Below, in pieces: positions 22,573-31,166 of a DNA stretch of 64,000 bases. The DNA is taken from the NCBI RefSeq assembly GCF_017639205.1, contig NZ_CP071139.1:2232001-2296000 (forward strand), in the 5' to 3' direction. Both the position numbers and the translations under genes were made by a program. Position 1 is the stretch's first letter. Each line of letters starts with the position of its first letter. Origin of the DNA: Streptomyces nojiriensis. Lineage in GTDB: Bacteria; Actinomycetota; Actinomycetes; Streptomycetales; Streptomycetaceae. Under the pieces are notes generated by a model, which was given only the letters and a program-made list of their open reading frames with translations, ran no database searches and was not told the origin of the DNA.

Positions 22573-23003
22573 CGGAGAACCGCCTTGAAGGTGTCGTAGT
22601 GGTCGTCCGTGTAGAAGAACTCCCCACCCTCACCCGTCACGATCCGCCGGGCTCCGCGATCACGCTCTCCCGGCGTCCGCACGGTGTACTCGTGGTAGTA
22701 ACCACGTTTCTGCTCGGGCAGGGCCTTCTCGAAGTTCCCGAAGACCGTGCCGTCCTGCCGGTAGGGGTACGGCCCGCCCTTGTCGATGAGCGCGAGCACG
22801 TCACGGGCCTGCTGCGGCAGCCCGTCGGCCCGTACGGTGGCCATCCCCTTCGCCCACCCGGGGACCGCCGAGGCACTCGCACTGGCGGCGGCGGCAGGTG
22901 CGGGTTTCTGCCCACCACAACCCACCGCACCGACCAGCGCGGCACAGAGGAACAGGGCCCCCAGCAAACGCAGCAACGATCGGGGCACGTTCCGAAAGAT
23001 CAT
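22569..23003 (-). CDS. Exported guanyl-specific ribonuclease (RNase Sa/N1/T1 family)
   Basis: The 144-aa precursor has a basic N-terminus and hydrophobic core (SLLRLLGALFLCAALVGAVG) followed by C29, so it could be a lipoprotein (the lipobox AVGC is imperfect). An Ala/Ser linker leads to a domain from about residue 55. Catalytic residues align with RNase Sa: E105 in YYHEYTV, R116 and R120 in RDRGARRI, and H135 in DDHYDTF. PYRQDGTVFGNFE is the guanine-site segment. The two cysteines of the RNase Sa disulfide are missing from the mature domain. It cleaves RNA after guanosine. The overlapping barstar gene supplies immunity. Confidence 0.92.
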   Translation of the reverse strand: MIFRNVPRSLLRLLGALFLCAALVGAVGCGGQKPAPAAAASASASAVPGWAKGMATVRADGLPQQARDVLALIDKGGPYPYRQDGTVFGNFEKALPEQKRGYYHEYTVRTPGERDRGARRIVTGEGGEFFYTDDHYDTFKAVLR

Positions 23004-23052
23004 GCACCGATCGTGCCAAATATCCGATTCGCTAGCGAATCGCCCGGTGGCC

Positions 23053-23274
23053 TCAGAGTGCGGCCATCTTGGTGTAGGGACTCAGGATTCGCTTCTGAAC
23101 CGAACCGAAGTCGACGAGAACAGCGATCCCCTCCTCGATTCCGACGACACGGCCGAGGCCGTGCTCATCGTGGGTAACCCGGTCGCCGACGCTGAACTGC
23201 CGGATGGGCTGCTCCACGGGGGCCTTGAACGGGCTGGACGGCAAATGGCGGCGAGGTACTGCTGACTTTGTCAT
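23053..23274 (-). CDS. Small CarD-N/Tudor-like protein
   Basis: The 73-aa protein begins MTKSAVPRRHLPSSPFKAP and contains FSVGDRVTHDEHGLGRVVGI then GIAVLVDFGSVQKRI. This beta-barrel pattern is shared by the CarD/TRCF RNA-polymerase interaction domain and other Tudor-like folds. An in-frame extension upstream (to 23346) is Arg-rich and lacks a ribosome binding site, so the internal ATG was chosen. The N-terminal 25 residues are basic and likely disordered. It lacks the DNA-binding helical domain of true CarD, so any transcription role is inference. It stands alone between the RNase and SorC genes. Confidence 0.75.
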   Translation of the reverse strand: MTKSAVPRRHLPSSPFKAPVEQPIRQFSVGDRVTHDEHGLGRVVGIEEGIAVLVDFGSVQKRILSPYTKMAAL

Positions 23275-23397
23275 TGGAACCAGTATGCGCCCCGCAGGCC
23301 GCCGCGCGGTCCGCCGTTCGGATCTCAATTCCAGCACCATCCGCACCGGCGGCGGCCGCAGCGGCCGCCGCGGCCCGTCATGCCCGGTCAGACCTCA

Positions 23398-24444
23398 TCA
23401 GTCGTCCGGGTCGGCCCGGTCCAACGCCGGACGCAGCCCGGGGGCCGACTCGGTGAGGAGGTAGTCGGCGACCGCCGTGTCCGTGACGAGACTGGTCACC
23501 AGCCCCGACCTCAGCACGGCCCCGATCGCGGAGGCCTTGCGCAGCCCGCCCGCGATCGCCACGACCTCGGGGATCCGCCGCAGCCGGTCCGCCTCGACGG
23601 TGATGCACCGCTCGCCGAGGTCCCGGCCGACGCGACGCCCCTCGGCGTCGAACAGGTGCGCGGACATCTCCGCCGCCACGCCCAGCGAGGCGTAGTGCTC
23701 CCGCTCCTCGTCGGTCAGCATGTCGTGCACGGTCGAGATGCCCGGCTCCCACGAGCCGATCGACACGGCCGCGACCGTCACCTTGTCGAAGTACTCGAAG
23801 GCGCGCGCGATCCCCGTCTGGCTGCGCAGCGCGGCCGCGGTCGCCGGATCGGGCAGCAGCATCGGCGCGTAGATCGGGTGCGCGTCACCGCCGGAGACCT
23901 GGGCGGCCCGGCGTACGGCCTCGACCGAACCGCGCTCGGCCGTCCCCGCGTCGTACACGCCGGTCAGCTGCACCACGGTGCACTGCGGCAGCCTGTGCAG
24001 GGAGGCGGCCATGTGGATGGTCGACCGCCCCCACGCGAGGCCGAGTACGTCGCCTTCGTTGACCAGCTCGCCCAGCAGGTCGGCCGCGACCGCGCCCAGG
24101 TTCTCCGGGTCGGGAGCATCCTCGGTGGTGTCGGCGGGCGACTCCACGACGACGGCGTGCCGGAGCCCGTACCGGGCCCGGAGCGCGTCCGACCGCTCGG
24201 CATCGAGCTCGGCCGGTACCCGGATCTCGATCCGTACGAGGTCACGTTCGAGGGCGGTCTCCAGGACCCGGGCCACCTTGAAGCGGCTCACGCCGAACTC
24301 CTCGGCAATCTGGATCTTGGACTTGCCCTCCAGGTAGAAGCGGCGGGCCATGGCCGCCGCCTGCACCAGCTCCGCGGGTCCCATCCGCAGGGCTGACCGT
24401 CCCGCCGACATTGCAGACACCGCGCTCTCCTCACTGCTGTTCAC
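23398..24444 (-). CDS. SorC/DeoR-type sugar-binding transcriptional regulator
   Basis: The 348-aa protein has an N-terminal helix-turn-helix (residues about 27-65: AAAMARRFYLEGKSKIQIAE, then FGVSRFKVARVLE). A C-terminal SorC sugar-phosphate-binding domain follows, related to ribose-5-phosphate isomerase (GLAWGRSTIHMAASL, VSIGSWEPGISTV, CITVEADRLRRIPEVVAIAG). Such regulators respond to phosphorylated sugars. GTG at 24444 is used here; GTG at 24420 has a better GGAGAG site and may be the true start. The gene follows rpe after 91 bases, hinting at pentose-phosphate control, and that gap has repeated GTTCA motifs. Confidence 0.9.
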   Translation of the reverse strand: MNSSEESAVSAMSAGRSALRMGPAELVQAAAMARRFYLEGKSKIQIAEEFGVSRFKVARVLETALERDLVRIEIRVPAELDAERSDALRARYGLRHAVVVESPADTTEDAPDPENLGAVAADLLGELVNEGDVLGLAWGRSTIHMAASLHRLPQCTVVQLTGVYDAGTAERGSVEAVRRAAQVSGGDAHPIYAPMLLPDPATAAALRSQTGIARAFEYFDKVTVAAVSIGSWEPGISTVHDMLTDEEREHYASLGVAAEMSAHLFDAEGRRVGRDLGERCITVEADRLRRIPEVVAIAGGLRKASAIGAVLRSGLVTSLVTDTAVADYLLTESAPGLRPALDRADPDD

Positions 24445-24538
24445 ACTCTCGACTCGCCGTTCATCCTGTCAGATCCGACGGCCGTTGATCAGCCTGGACA
24501 GCTCCCGTTCACCGAGCTGTTCATCAACCCTTGGTTCA
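24439..24538. promoter_or_regulatory. Cluster of five GTTCA motifs upstream of the SorC gene
   Basis: GTTCA begins at 24439, 24459, 24507, 24519 and 24534, all in one orientation, across the rpe-regulator gap. The first pair is 20 bases apart. This could be an autoregulatory operator; spacing is otherwise irregular. Confidence 0.3.
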
Positions 24539-25222
24539 GTGGTCGCAAGCCCACGGCGCGGCTGCGATGGCCGCACCCGCCTGGTCACGCAGCGTGCGCA
24601 CGGCGGTGGCCGGATCGACCGCTCCGTAGACCGCGCTGCCCGCCACGAACACGTCCGCGCCGGCCTCGGCACAGCGTTCGATGGTCGAGGCGGAGACCCC
24701 GCCGTCCACCTGGAGCCACAGCTCCAGACCGTGCTTGGCGATCAGCTCCCGGGTACGGCGGATCTTCGGGAGCATGATGTCCAGAAAGGGCTGGCCGCCG
24801 AAGCCGGGCTCGACCGTCATGATCAGCAGCATGTCGAGCTCGGGGAGGATGTCCTCGTACTGTTCGATCGGCGTCGCGGGCTTGAGGGCCATCGAGGCGC
24901 GCGCCCCCTTGGCCCGGATCTCCCGCGCGAGCCGCACGGGCGCGGCGGCGGCCTCGGCGTGGAAGGTGACCGAACCCGCGCCGGCCTCCACGTACTGGGG
25001 GGCCCAGCGGTCCGGGTCCTCGATCATCAGGTGAAGGTCCAGCGGGATGTCCGTGGCCCTGCTCAGGGATTCCACGATCGGCATACCGAGGGTCAGGTTC
25101 GGGACGAAATGGTTGTCCATGACGTCGACATGCAGCCAGTCGGCCCCCTCGACGGCCTTCGCCTCCTCGGCGAGTCTGGCGAAGTCGGCGGACAGGATGC
25201 TGGGATAAATCTGAGCGGCCAT
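24536..25222 (-). CDS. rpe: Ribulose-phosphate 3-epimerase
   Basis: The 228-aa TIM-barrel enzyme interconverts ribulose 5-phosphate and xylulose 5-phosphate in the pentose phosphate pathway. Metal and catalytic residues lie in [17 protein letters not shown] and [10 protein letters not shown]; the phosphate-binding segments are [11 protein letters not shown] and [12 protein letters not shown] then VAGSAVYG. The start [14 protein letters not shown] is the conserved N-terminus. Longer upstream frames are GC-rich noise. It is the last of the rsmB-side genes before the SorC regulator. The length is standard for the family. Confidence 0.96.
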   Translation of the reverse strand: MAAQIYPSILSADFARLAEEAKAVEGADWLHVDVMDNHFVPNLTLGMPIVESLSRATDIPLDLHLMIEDPDRWAPQYVEAGAGSVTFHAEAAAAPVRLAREIRAKGARASMALKPATPIEQYEDILPELDMLLIMTVEPGFGGQPFLDIMLPKIRRTRELIAKHGLELWLQVDGGVSASTIERCAEAGADVFVAGSAVYGAVDPATAVRTLRDQAGAAIAAAPWACDH

Positions 25223-25502
25223 GCCCCAAGCCTGCCATGCCCCCACCGGGTTCCGGCCACGACCCCGCAAGTCGCCCCGCGCACGACGGGACGGGACGAC
25301 CGGGCACGGTACAGCCGGGACCAGGCGATGCGGGAGCGACCCCGGGGGGACGGGATCCGGCCGGGCGGGGTCGGGGCCGCGAAGGCACCGAAGAAGCGGG
25401 AGCCGGCCGGGGCGGGGTCCGGACGGCACTGCGGTCAGTTCCGTCCGGGCCGCGTATCGACCGGGTATCGGCCGGGTTCCGCTCCGCGGGGGCCCGGCCC
25501 GG

Positions 25503-26978
25503 CTACGCCGTGCGCCTCAGCAGCGCCAGGTACATCGCGTCCGTGCCGTGCAGGTGGGGCCAGAGCTGGACGTCCGGGCCGTCGCCCAGGGCCGGGACGC
25601 CCGACATGAAGGGCCTCGCGTCGATCAGTTCCGCGGATACCGGGGACTGGCCCGCGCCGCGGCCCTTCAGGACGTCGTCCACGACGACCCGGGTCTCCGC
25701 CAGGTGCGGCGAGCAGGTCGCGTAGCCGACGATGCCGCCCACCCGCACGGCCGACAGCGCCTCGCGCAGCAGCCCGCGCTGGAGCGGCGCGAAGGCTTCC
25801 AGGTCCTCCGGGCGGCGGCGCCAGCGGGCCTCCGGGCGGCGGCGCAGCGCGCCGAGGCCCGAGCACGGGACGTCCATCAGGACGCGGTCGAAGGAGCCCG
25901 GCAGCCATGCCGGGCGGGTGCCGTCGGCGGCGATGACCTGGTACGGGCCCGGGTTGCCCGCGAGCGAGCGCTCCACGAGCCGGGCCCGGTGCGGCTGCTT
26001 CTCCGAGGCCAGCAGGAACGCTCCGCGCTGCGCCGCGAGCGCCGCGAGCAGCGCCGCCTTGCCGCCCGGGCCGGCGCATCCGTCGAGCCACCGCTCGTCG
26101 CGGCCCTCGACCGGTGCGGCCGCCAGGGCCATGGCCACCAGCTGGCTGCCCTCGTCCTGCACGCCCGCGCGGCCCTCGCGGACCGCCTCCAGCGCGCCCG
26201 GCTCGCCGCCCTCGGCCATCCGGACGGCGTACGGCGACCAGCGGCCCGGCAGTGCCGAGTCCTCGCCGACCGCCTCCAGCAGTTCCTCCGGCGTGGACCG
26301 GCCCGGGCGGGCCACCAGGGTCACCTCGGGCCGTTCGTTGTCGGCCTCCAGCAGGTCCTCGATGCCCGCGCGTCCGCCGCCCAGCGAGTCCCACAGGGCG
26401 CTGACGACCCACCTGGGGTGCGAGTGGTACACCGCGAGGTGTTCCTCGGCGTCGTCCTCGTAGGGCGGGGCTACGCGCTCCAGCCAGGCGTCCAGGTCGT
26501 GCGCGGCGATCTTCCGCAGGACGGCGTTCACGAACTTGGCGCGCCCGTCCCCGAGCACCACCCGGGCCAGTTCCACGCTCGCCGAGACCGCCGCGTGCGT
26601 GGGGATGCGGGTGCCGAGGAGCTGGTGGGCGCCGAGCGAGAGCACGTCCAGCACCGGCGGGTCGACCTCCCGCAGCGGGCGGTCGATGCAGGCCTTGATG
26701 ACGGCGTCGTAGGTGCCCTGGCGGCGCAGTGTCCCGTAGACCAGCTCGGTGGCCAGCGCCGCGTCGCGCGCCTGGAAGTTCTCGTCCTGGCGGGCCTTCC
26801 TGAGCAGGGGCGGCAGCACGAGGTTGGCGTAGGCGTCGCGCTCGTCCACCGCCCGCAGCACCTCGAAGGCCAGCATCCGGACGGGGTCCTTCTGGGGCCG
26901 GCGGTAGGGCTTGGCCTGCTTGCCGCCCGCGCCTGCGGGGGCAGGCTTGCGTCGGGGCTGACGGGGCTGTTCGCTCAC
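25503..26978 (-). CDS. rsmB: 16S rRNA m5C967 methyltransferase RsmB
   Basis: At 491 aa this combines an N-terminal NusB-like RNA-binding domain (about 30-165) and a C-terminal Fmu/Sun methyltransferase domain. The SAM motif is [17 protein letters not shown] (298-314). The catalytic cysteines are C372 ([15 protein letters not shown]) and C422 ([10 protein letters not shown]), the pair used by RNA m5C methyltransferases. It methylates a cytosine of 16S rRNA. The first 30 residues are basic and proline-rich, typical of the Streptomyces form. It is downstream of fmt after a 120-base spacer with a hairpin; the fmt-rsmB order is classic. Confidence 0.95.
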   Translation of the reverse strand: MSEQPRQPRRKPAPAGAGGKQAKPYRRPQKDPVRMLAFEVLRAVDERDAYANLVLPPLLRKARQDENFQARDAALATELVYGTLRRQGTYDAVIKACIDRPLREVDPPVLDVLSLGAHQLLGTRIPTHAAVSASVELARVVLGDGRAKFVNAVLRKIAAHDLDAWLERVAPPYEDDAEEHLAVYHSHPRWVVSALWDSLGGGRAGIEDLLEADNERPEVTLVARPGRSTPEELLEAVGEDSALPGRWSPYAVRMAEGGEPGALEAVREGRAGVQDEGSQLVAMALAAAPVEGRDERWLDGCAGPGGKAALLAALAAQRGAFLLASEKQPHRARLVERSLAGNPGPYQVIAADGTRPAWLPGSFDRVLMDVPCSGLGALRRRPEARWRRRPEDLEAFAPLQRGLLREALSAVRVGGIVGYATCSPHLAETRVVVDDVLKGRGAGQSPVSAELIDARPFMSGVPALGDGPDVQLWPHLHGTDAMYLALLRRTA

Positions 26979-27061
26979 GTGAAAGGTGCTCCGGGGTTAT
27001 GAGTGCTACGAGTGCTACGGGTGGTGCCGGTCCTGCGGGTCCTGCAAGGTGCGTGGTGCGT

Positions 27062-27093
27062 GGGGACGTCCGCACTCGGGCGGCGTCGTCCCC
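27062..27093 (-). terminator. Possible fmt-rsmB intergenic hairpin
   Basis: GGGGACG (27062-27068) pairs with CGTCCCC (27087-27093) around a GC-rich loop that can extend the stem. No T-run follows. Confidence 0.35.
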
Positions 27094-27098
27094 ACCGA

Positions 27099-28043
27099 TC
27101 AGCCTACGTCGGCTCCGCCGAGCCGCTCGCCGGGAGCGATCCGCACCCCGCGCGCCCAGTCGGCGGCCCGCATCGGCTTCTTGCCCTGCGGCTGCACCCA
27201 CAGCAGCTCCACGGCGTGCGAGCCGGTGCCGGCGTACACGTTGTTCTTGGCGGGGGCCAGCTCGCCCGGTTCCAGCTCCGTGCGGTCGGGGACCAGGCCC
27301 AGCGAGATCAGCTTGAGGCGTTCCCCGCGGAAGACGGTCCACGCGCCCGGGGCCGGCGTGCAGCCGCGGACGACGCGGTCGGCGCGCATCGCGGGAGCGG
27401 TCCAGTCGATCCGGGCGTCCTCCACGGTGATCTTGGGCGCGTGGGAGATCCCGTCGTGGGGCTGCTCGACGGCGCGCAGGGTGCCGTCCTCGATGCCGTC
27501 CATGGTGGCGGCCAGCAGTCCGGACCCGGCGAAGGCGAGCCGGGTGAGCAGGTCGCCGCTGGTGTCGGTGGGCCGGATCTCCTCGGTGAGGATGCCGTAG
27601 ACCGGGCCGGTGTCCAGGCCCTCCTCGATGCGGAAGGTGGAGGCGCCGGTGACCTGGTCCCCCGCGATGATCGACTGCTGGACGGGCGCGGCTCCGCGCC
27701 ATGCGGGCAGCAGTGAGAAGTGCAGGTTGACCCAGCCGTGCCGGGGGATGTCGAGGGCGCTCTTGGGGATCAGGGCGCCGTAGGCGACGACCGGGCAGCA
27801 GTCCGGGTCGATCTCGCGCAGCCGGGCCTGGAAGTCGGGGTCGCGGGGGCGGGCGGGCTTGAGCACCTCGATGCCCGCTTCCTCCGCGCGTTCGGCGACC
27901 GGGCTGGCGACGAGGCGGCGGCCGCGGCCGGCCGGTGCGTCGGGCCGGGTGATGACGGCGGCGACCTCGTGCCGCCCGGAGGCGATCAGGGCGTCCAGGG
28001 CGGGTACGGCGACCTCGGGGGTGCCTGCGAAGACGAGCTTCAC
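27099..28043 (-). CDS. fmt: Methionyl-tRNA formyltransferase
   Basis: The 314-aa enzyme formylates initiator methionyl-tRNA using 10-formyltetrahydrofolate. The N-terminal fold starts [19 protein letters not shown]. The catalytic Asn-His-Asp set is in [19 protein letters not shown] and [11 protein letters not shown], with SLLP the folate-loop motif. The C-terminal OB-like tRNA-binding domain covers about 210-314 and includes [13 protein letters not shown]. Length is normal. It is the first gene of the fmt-rsmB-rpe side, reading away from the divergent gene at 28292. Confidence 0.97.
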   Translation of the reverse strand: MKLVFAGTPEVAVPALDALIASGRHEVAAVITRPDAPAGRGRRLVASPVAERAEEAGIEVLKPARPRDPDFQARLREIDPDCCPVVAYGALIPKSALDIPRHGWVNLHFSLLPAWRGAAPVQQSIIAGDQVTGASTFRIEEGLDTGPVYGILTEEIRPTDTSGDLLTRLAFAGSGLLAATMDGIEDGTLRAVEQPHDGISHAPKITVEDARIDWTAPAMRADRVVRGCTPAPGAWTVFRGERLKLISLGLVPDRTELEPGELAPAKNNVYAGTGSHAVELLWVQPQGKKPMRAADWARGVRIAPGERLGGADVG

Positions 28044-28291
28044 TGGGGACTACCTCGCTATCTCGGCTGTCAGCAGCGCACCAGTCTATGGGGCGCGGGT
28101 CGGGCCGCCCACCTGTGGGTTTGAGGGGGCGTACACACATGCGCGCGCCCCTCGCATATGCCGACACGCCCCCATTGCGTGACCTGGGCGACGGGTGGCG
28201 CGTTGTCAAGAGAGATTGACCGAAACGGGCCGCGTGTGAACGGTGTCTGCGGCCCGATCCGCCCTTCAGCACCGGTTCGAGAGGCTTCTTC

Positions 28292-28843
28292 ATGGCCGAC
28301 CACGCCACCCACGACGCTCAAGCCCGGGCCAGCCTGCACCTCCTGGTACGGGACATCGAGCGGGTTCGCCGGCAGGTGGATGCCCTGCGTACGCTCACCG
28401 CCCAGCTCGGCAACGTGTACCGCCCGCGCCGATCGGGTCCCTCCACCGGCTTCGTCGTCTACGGCCGGGCGCCCGCGCCGACCGTCCGCCTCGCTCAGGA
28501 GCTGCGGGACAGCGTCGAGACGCTGGTCACCGCGGCGGTGGACTTCGACCGCTCGCTCGGTTTCTCGTGGGACGCGGTCGGTTCGGCGCTCGGAGTCACC
28601 AAGCAGGCCGTGCACCGCCGCTACGGGGCCCGGCGGGCGCAGTCCGCCGAGTCCGCGGAGCCGGTGGCCGAGGGGACGGCCACCCGGACCCTGGGACCGC
28701 TGCCGACCGTCCCGGCGGCCCGCTCGATGCCGCCGCAGCCGGTGCGCGAGGAGGCCCAGGCGGCCGCGGCCGGGGGTGCTCCCGGGCGGGGTCTCGCAGA
28801 GGCTCCCCGCTCCCCCGCCTTCCCCGGTCCGCGCACCGGCTGA
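28292..28843 (+). CDS. Helix-turn-helix-like conserved actinobacterial protein
   Basis: The 183-aa protein has a long N-terminal helix (residues 8-45), a linker, and a helix-turn-helix-like segment near 95-115: [21 protein letters not shown]. This resembles a sigma-region-4/resolvase DNA-recognition helix. After residue 118 it is a low-complexity Ala/Pro/Glu tail. Proteins with this exact [13 protein letters not shown] motif are frequent in Streptomyces, with unknown targets. It is monocistronic, divergent from fmt and convergent with priA, sharing a bidirectional terminator. DNA binding is inference from the motif. Confidence 0.8.
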   Translation: MADHATHDAQARASLHLLVRDIERVRRQVDALRTLTAQLGNVYRPRRSGPSTGFVVYGRAPAPTVRLAQELRDSVETLVTAAVDFDRSLGFSWDAVGSALGVTKQAVHRRYGARRAQSAESAEPVAEGTATRTLGPLPTVPAARSMPPQPVREEAQAAAAGGAPGRGLAEAPRSPAFPGPRTG

Positions 28844-28911
28844 GGGCTGTCCTGCCGCCGGGACGCCGACACCCGACGGCCGGCCGCGCCCGCGCGGCGC
28901 GCCCGAGTCCG

Positions 28912-28953
28912 CCCCCGGTGGGACGACCGTACGGGTCGTCCCACCGGGGGTTT
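28912..28953. terminator. Bidirectional terminator between the HTH gene and priA
   Basis: A perfect 17-bp stem (CCCCCGGTGGGACGACC at 28912-28928 with its complement at 28934-28950) and a 5-base loop are followed by TTT on the plus strand. It lies between convergent genes. Confidence 0.85.
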
Positions 28954-28966
28954 CGGTGTTCGGCGG

Positions 28967-31066
28967 TCAGCCGATGTCGGGCGGGTCGATCCGGACCCGG
29001 ACGGCCTCCGCCGCCGGAACCCCCTTCGCCAGCCGGGCCGCCTGCGCCGACTTCAGGGCAGCCGCCAGGGCGGCTCCGCTGCCCGGTGGGACCCGGACCA
29101 GCGCCCGCTCCCCCGGGGACGGCTCCCCGCGCCGCCCGGGGAGTGGCACCGGTCCCAGGATCTCCGCGTCGGGCGGCAGTCCGGCTCCGGCCAGAAAGGC
29201 CTCCACGGCCTCCCCCCGGCCGGCCACCGCAGCCATCCGGGACACCGGCGGGAAGCCGAGCTGCGACCGCTCCGCGAGCTCGCGGACGGCATGGCCCACC
29301 GGGTCCCACCGGACCAGCGCCTGGACGGGCCGCAGCGTGGGTTCGGCGACCACCACGACCTGGCCGTCGCCCCGGACCAGGGAGGCGGCGCCGATCCACC
29401 GCCGCAGCGCGTCCTCGCCGGCCCGCAGATCGGGCCGGGTGAGCATGGCCCAGCCGTCGAGCAGCAGCGCGGCCGCGTACCCGGCGCCCGCCGCCACCGG
29501 CTCGGCGCCCGGGGTGCACACCACCAGCGCGGGCCGGTCCGGCACCTCGTCGAGGACGTGGTCGCGCCCGGAGGTCCGTACGGCCACGGCCGGGAAGGCG
29601 CGTCCCAGTTCCTCGGCGGTGCGCCGCGCGCCGACCACCTGGGCCCGCAGCCGGAACGATCCGCATTCCTCGCAGTGCCAGGACGGCTCGCCCCGTCCGC
29701 ACCATCCGCACCTCAGGTCCCGCTCGTCGGGGGCCTCCAGAGGTCCCGCGCAGACCGTGCAGCGGGCGGGGGTGCGGCAGCGCTCGCACGCCAGCCGGGG
29801 CACGTAGCCCCGCCGCGGTACCTGTACCAGTACGGGCCCGGTCTTCAGCCCTTCCCGTACGGTCTCCCAGGCCAGGCTCGGCAGGCGCGCGGCGCGGGCG
29901 GCCTCGTCGCGGGCGAGCAGCTCGTCCCCGACGGTCCGGATCCGGGGCGCGCAGGCCCGTACGGTCTCGCGGTCGGCGATCAGGGGCCTGGCCCAGCCGG
30001 ACTCGACCAGCTGGGCGGCCTCGACGGTGCAGCTGGTGCTGCCCGCGAGGAATCCGCAGCCGTCGTTGACGGCGCGCAGTTCGAGTACCTCCCGGACGTG
30101 CGGGAAGGGAGCGTTGTCGTCGCTGTGGCTGGAGTCGCCGTCGTCCCAGACGGCGACCAGTCCGAGGTCCCGCACGGGGGCGAACATCGCGGCCCGGGTG
30201 CCGATGACGGCCCGCACGGAGCCCCGGTGCACCGCCAGCCATTGGCGGTAGCGCTTCTCGGGCCCCGACTCGGCGGTCAGCAGCGCGTGCCTGCCTTCGC
30301 CGAGGAGGGCGGTCAGGGCCGCGTCGACGCGGGCGGCGGTCCGCCCGTCGGGGAGCACGGCGAGGGCGCCGCGCCCGGAGGCCAGGGTGGCGGCCATGGC
30401 GCGGGCGAGTTCGTCGGCCCAGCCGGGGCCGGGCAGTGCGGTCCACACGGCGCGCGGGGTGCCGCCGGTGGCGAGGGCGCGCAGGAAGCCGGGCCCGGCG
30501 CCGTACCGCGCCCAGCCGGCGGGCTCGGGGGCGGGGGGCGGCGGCAGGGGTTCCGGTGAGGGCTTGGCCTCGGCGCGGGCGCTCCGTGCGGGCAGGGCGA
30601 GCTGGAGCACGTCGGCGAGGCTGCCCGCGTACCGGTCGGCGACGGCCCGGGCGAGGGCGAGCATGCGGGGGCTGAGGACCACCTCGGGCGAGACCACGTG
30701 GGCGAGGGCGGCCAGTGCGCCGTCGTAGTCGGACTCGGCACGGCGCTCGACGATGAAGCCGTCGATGAGGCCGCCGCCCTCGCGGCGGCCGCCGTGCACG
30801 TGGTGGGAGCCGGCGCCGAACCGGACGCGGACGCGGACGCCGGGCTGGGCGGCCTCGGAGAGCTCTTCGGGGACGGCGTAGTCCCAGAGCTGGTCGAGGT
30901 GGAGCACGCCCTTGTTCACGAGGATCCGGGCGACGGGCAGCTCGGCGGCGAGGGCGGCGCCGCGCCAGGTGCGCGGCTTCGCCTTGGGCGCCTTGGCCTT
31001 CGCCTCGGCGACCATTTCCCGGATCAGGGCGAGCTGCTCCGGCGGGGACTCATTCGCGCTGCTCAC
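28967..31066 (-). CDS. priA: PriA-family primosomal protein N' lacking helicase motifs
   Basis: The 699-aa protein (GTG start giving VSSANESPPEQ) has the PriA N-terminal DNA 3'-end-binding domain (about 40-160) and the zinc module with four CxxC pairs (CERC, CTVC, CGWC, CEEC). The helicase core is degenerate: the Walker A position reads TALPGPGWADEL and the DEAH box reads VWDDGDSS (306-313), so ATP-driven unwinding is unlikely. Actinobacterial PriA proteins share this loss. It probably still recognises forks or recruits replication proteins. ATG at 31105 would add 13 residues; the GTG was preferred because the coding signal begins there. It lies downstream of metK after a terminator. Confidence 0.9.
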   Translation of the reverse strand: MSSANESPPEQLALIREMVAEAKAKAPKAKPRTWRGAALAAELPVARILVNKGVLHLDQLWDYAVPEELSEAAQPGVRVRVRFGAGSHHVHGGRREGGGLIDGFIVERRAESDYDGALAALAHVVSPEVVLSPRMLALARAVADRYAGSLADVLQLALPARSARAEAKPSPEPLPPPPAPEPAGWARYGAGPGFLRALATGGTPRAVWTALPGPGWADELARAMAATLASGRGALAVLPDGRTAARVDAALTALLGEGRHALLTAESGPEKRYRQWLAVHRGSVRAVIGTRAAMFAPVRDLGLVAVWDDGDSSHSDDNAPFPHVREVLELRAVNDGCGFLAGSTSCTVEAAQLVESGWARPLIADRETVRACAPRIRTVGDELLARDEAARAARLPSLAWETVREGLKTGPVLVQVPRRGYVPRLACERCRTPARCTVCAGPLEAPDERDLRCGWCGRGEPSWHCEECGSFRLRAQVVGARRTAEELGRAFPAVAVRTSGRDHVLDEVPDRPALVVCTPGAEPVAAGAGYAAALLLDGWAMLTRPDLRAGEDALRRWIGAASLVRGDGQVVVVAEPTLRPVQALVRWDPVGHAVRELAERSQLGFPPVSRMAAVAGRGEAVEAFLAGAGLPPDAEILGPVPLPGRRGEPSPGERALVRVPPGSGAALAAALKSAQAARLAKGVPAAEAVRVRIDPPDIG

Positions 31067-31108
31067 ATCAGCATTCTTACCAAAGTCCACTGACAGGCAC
31101 GGCATGCG

Positions 31109-31140
31109 AACGGCCCCGGACCAGCTGGTCCGGGGCCGTT
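31109..31140 (-). terminator. metK terminator
   Basis: A perfect 32-bp palindrome (arms AACGGCCCCGGACCAG and its complement) lies between the metK stop and priA start. There is no long T-run, typical of Streptomyces. Confidence 0.8.
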
Positions 31141-31166
31141 CGGCGATCGTCCGTGGACGAGGGGTG

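Noticed and set aside
22139..22633. Alternative minus-strand frames over the barstar gene ending in the same basic tail
   Set aside because: They share the LKERLKRRRG-like ending only because the 29-bp repeat is read in different frames; only the 22114-22572 frame gives a barstar fold.
25223..25502. Possible small gene between rpe and rsmB
   Set aside because: Open frames there are continuations of antisense or out-of-phase reading, with no start/ribosome-site pair or recognisable motif; it looks like an ordinary GC-rich spacer.
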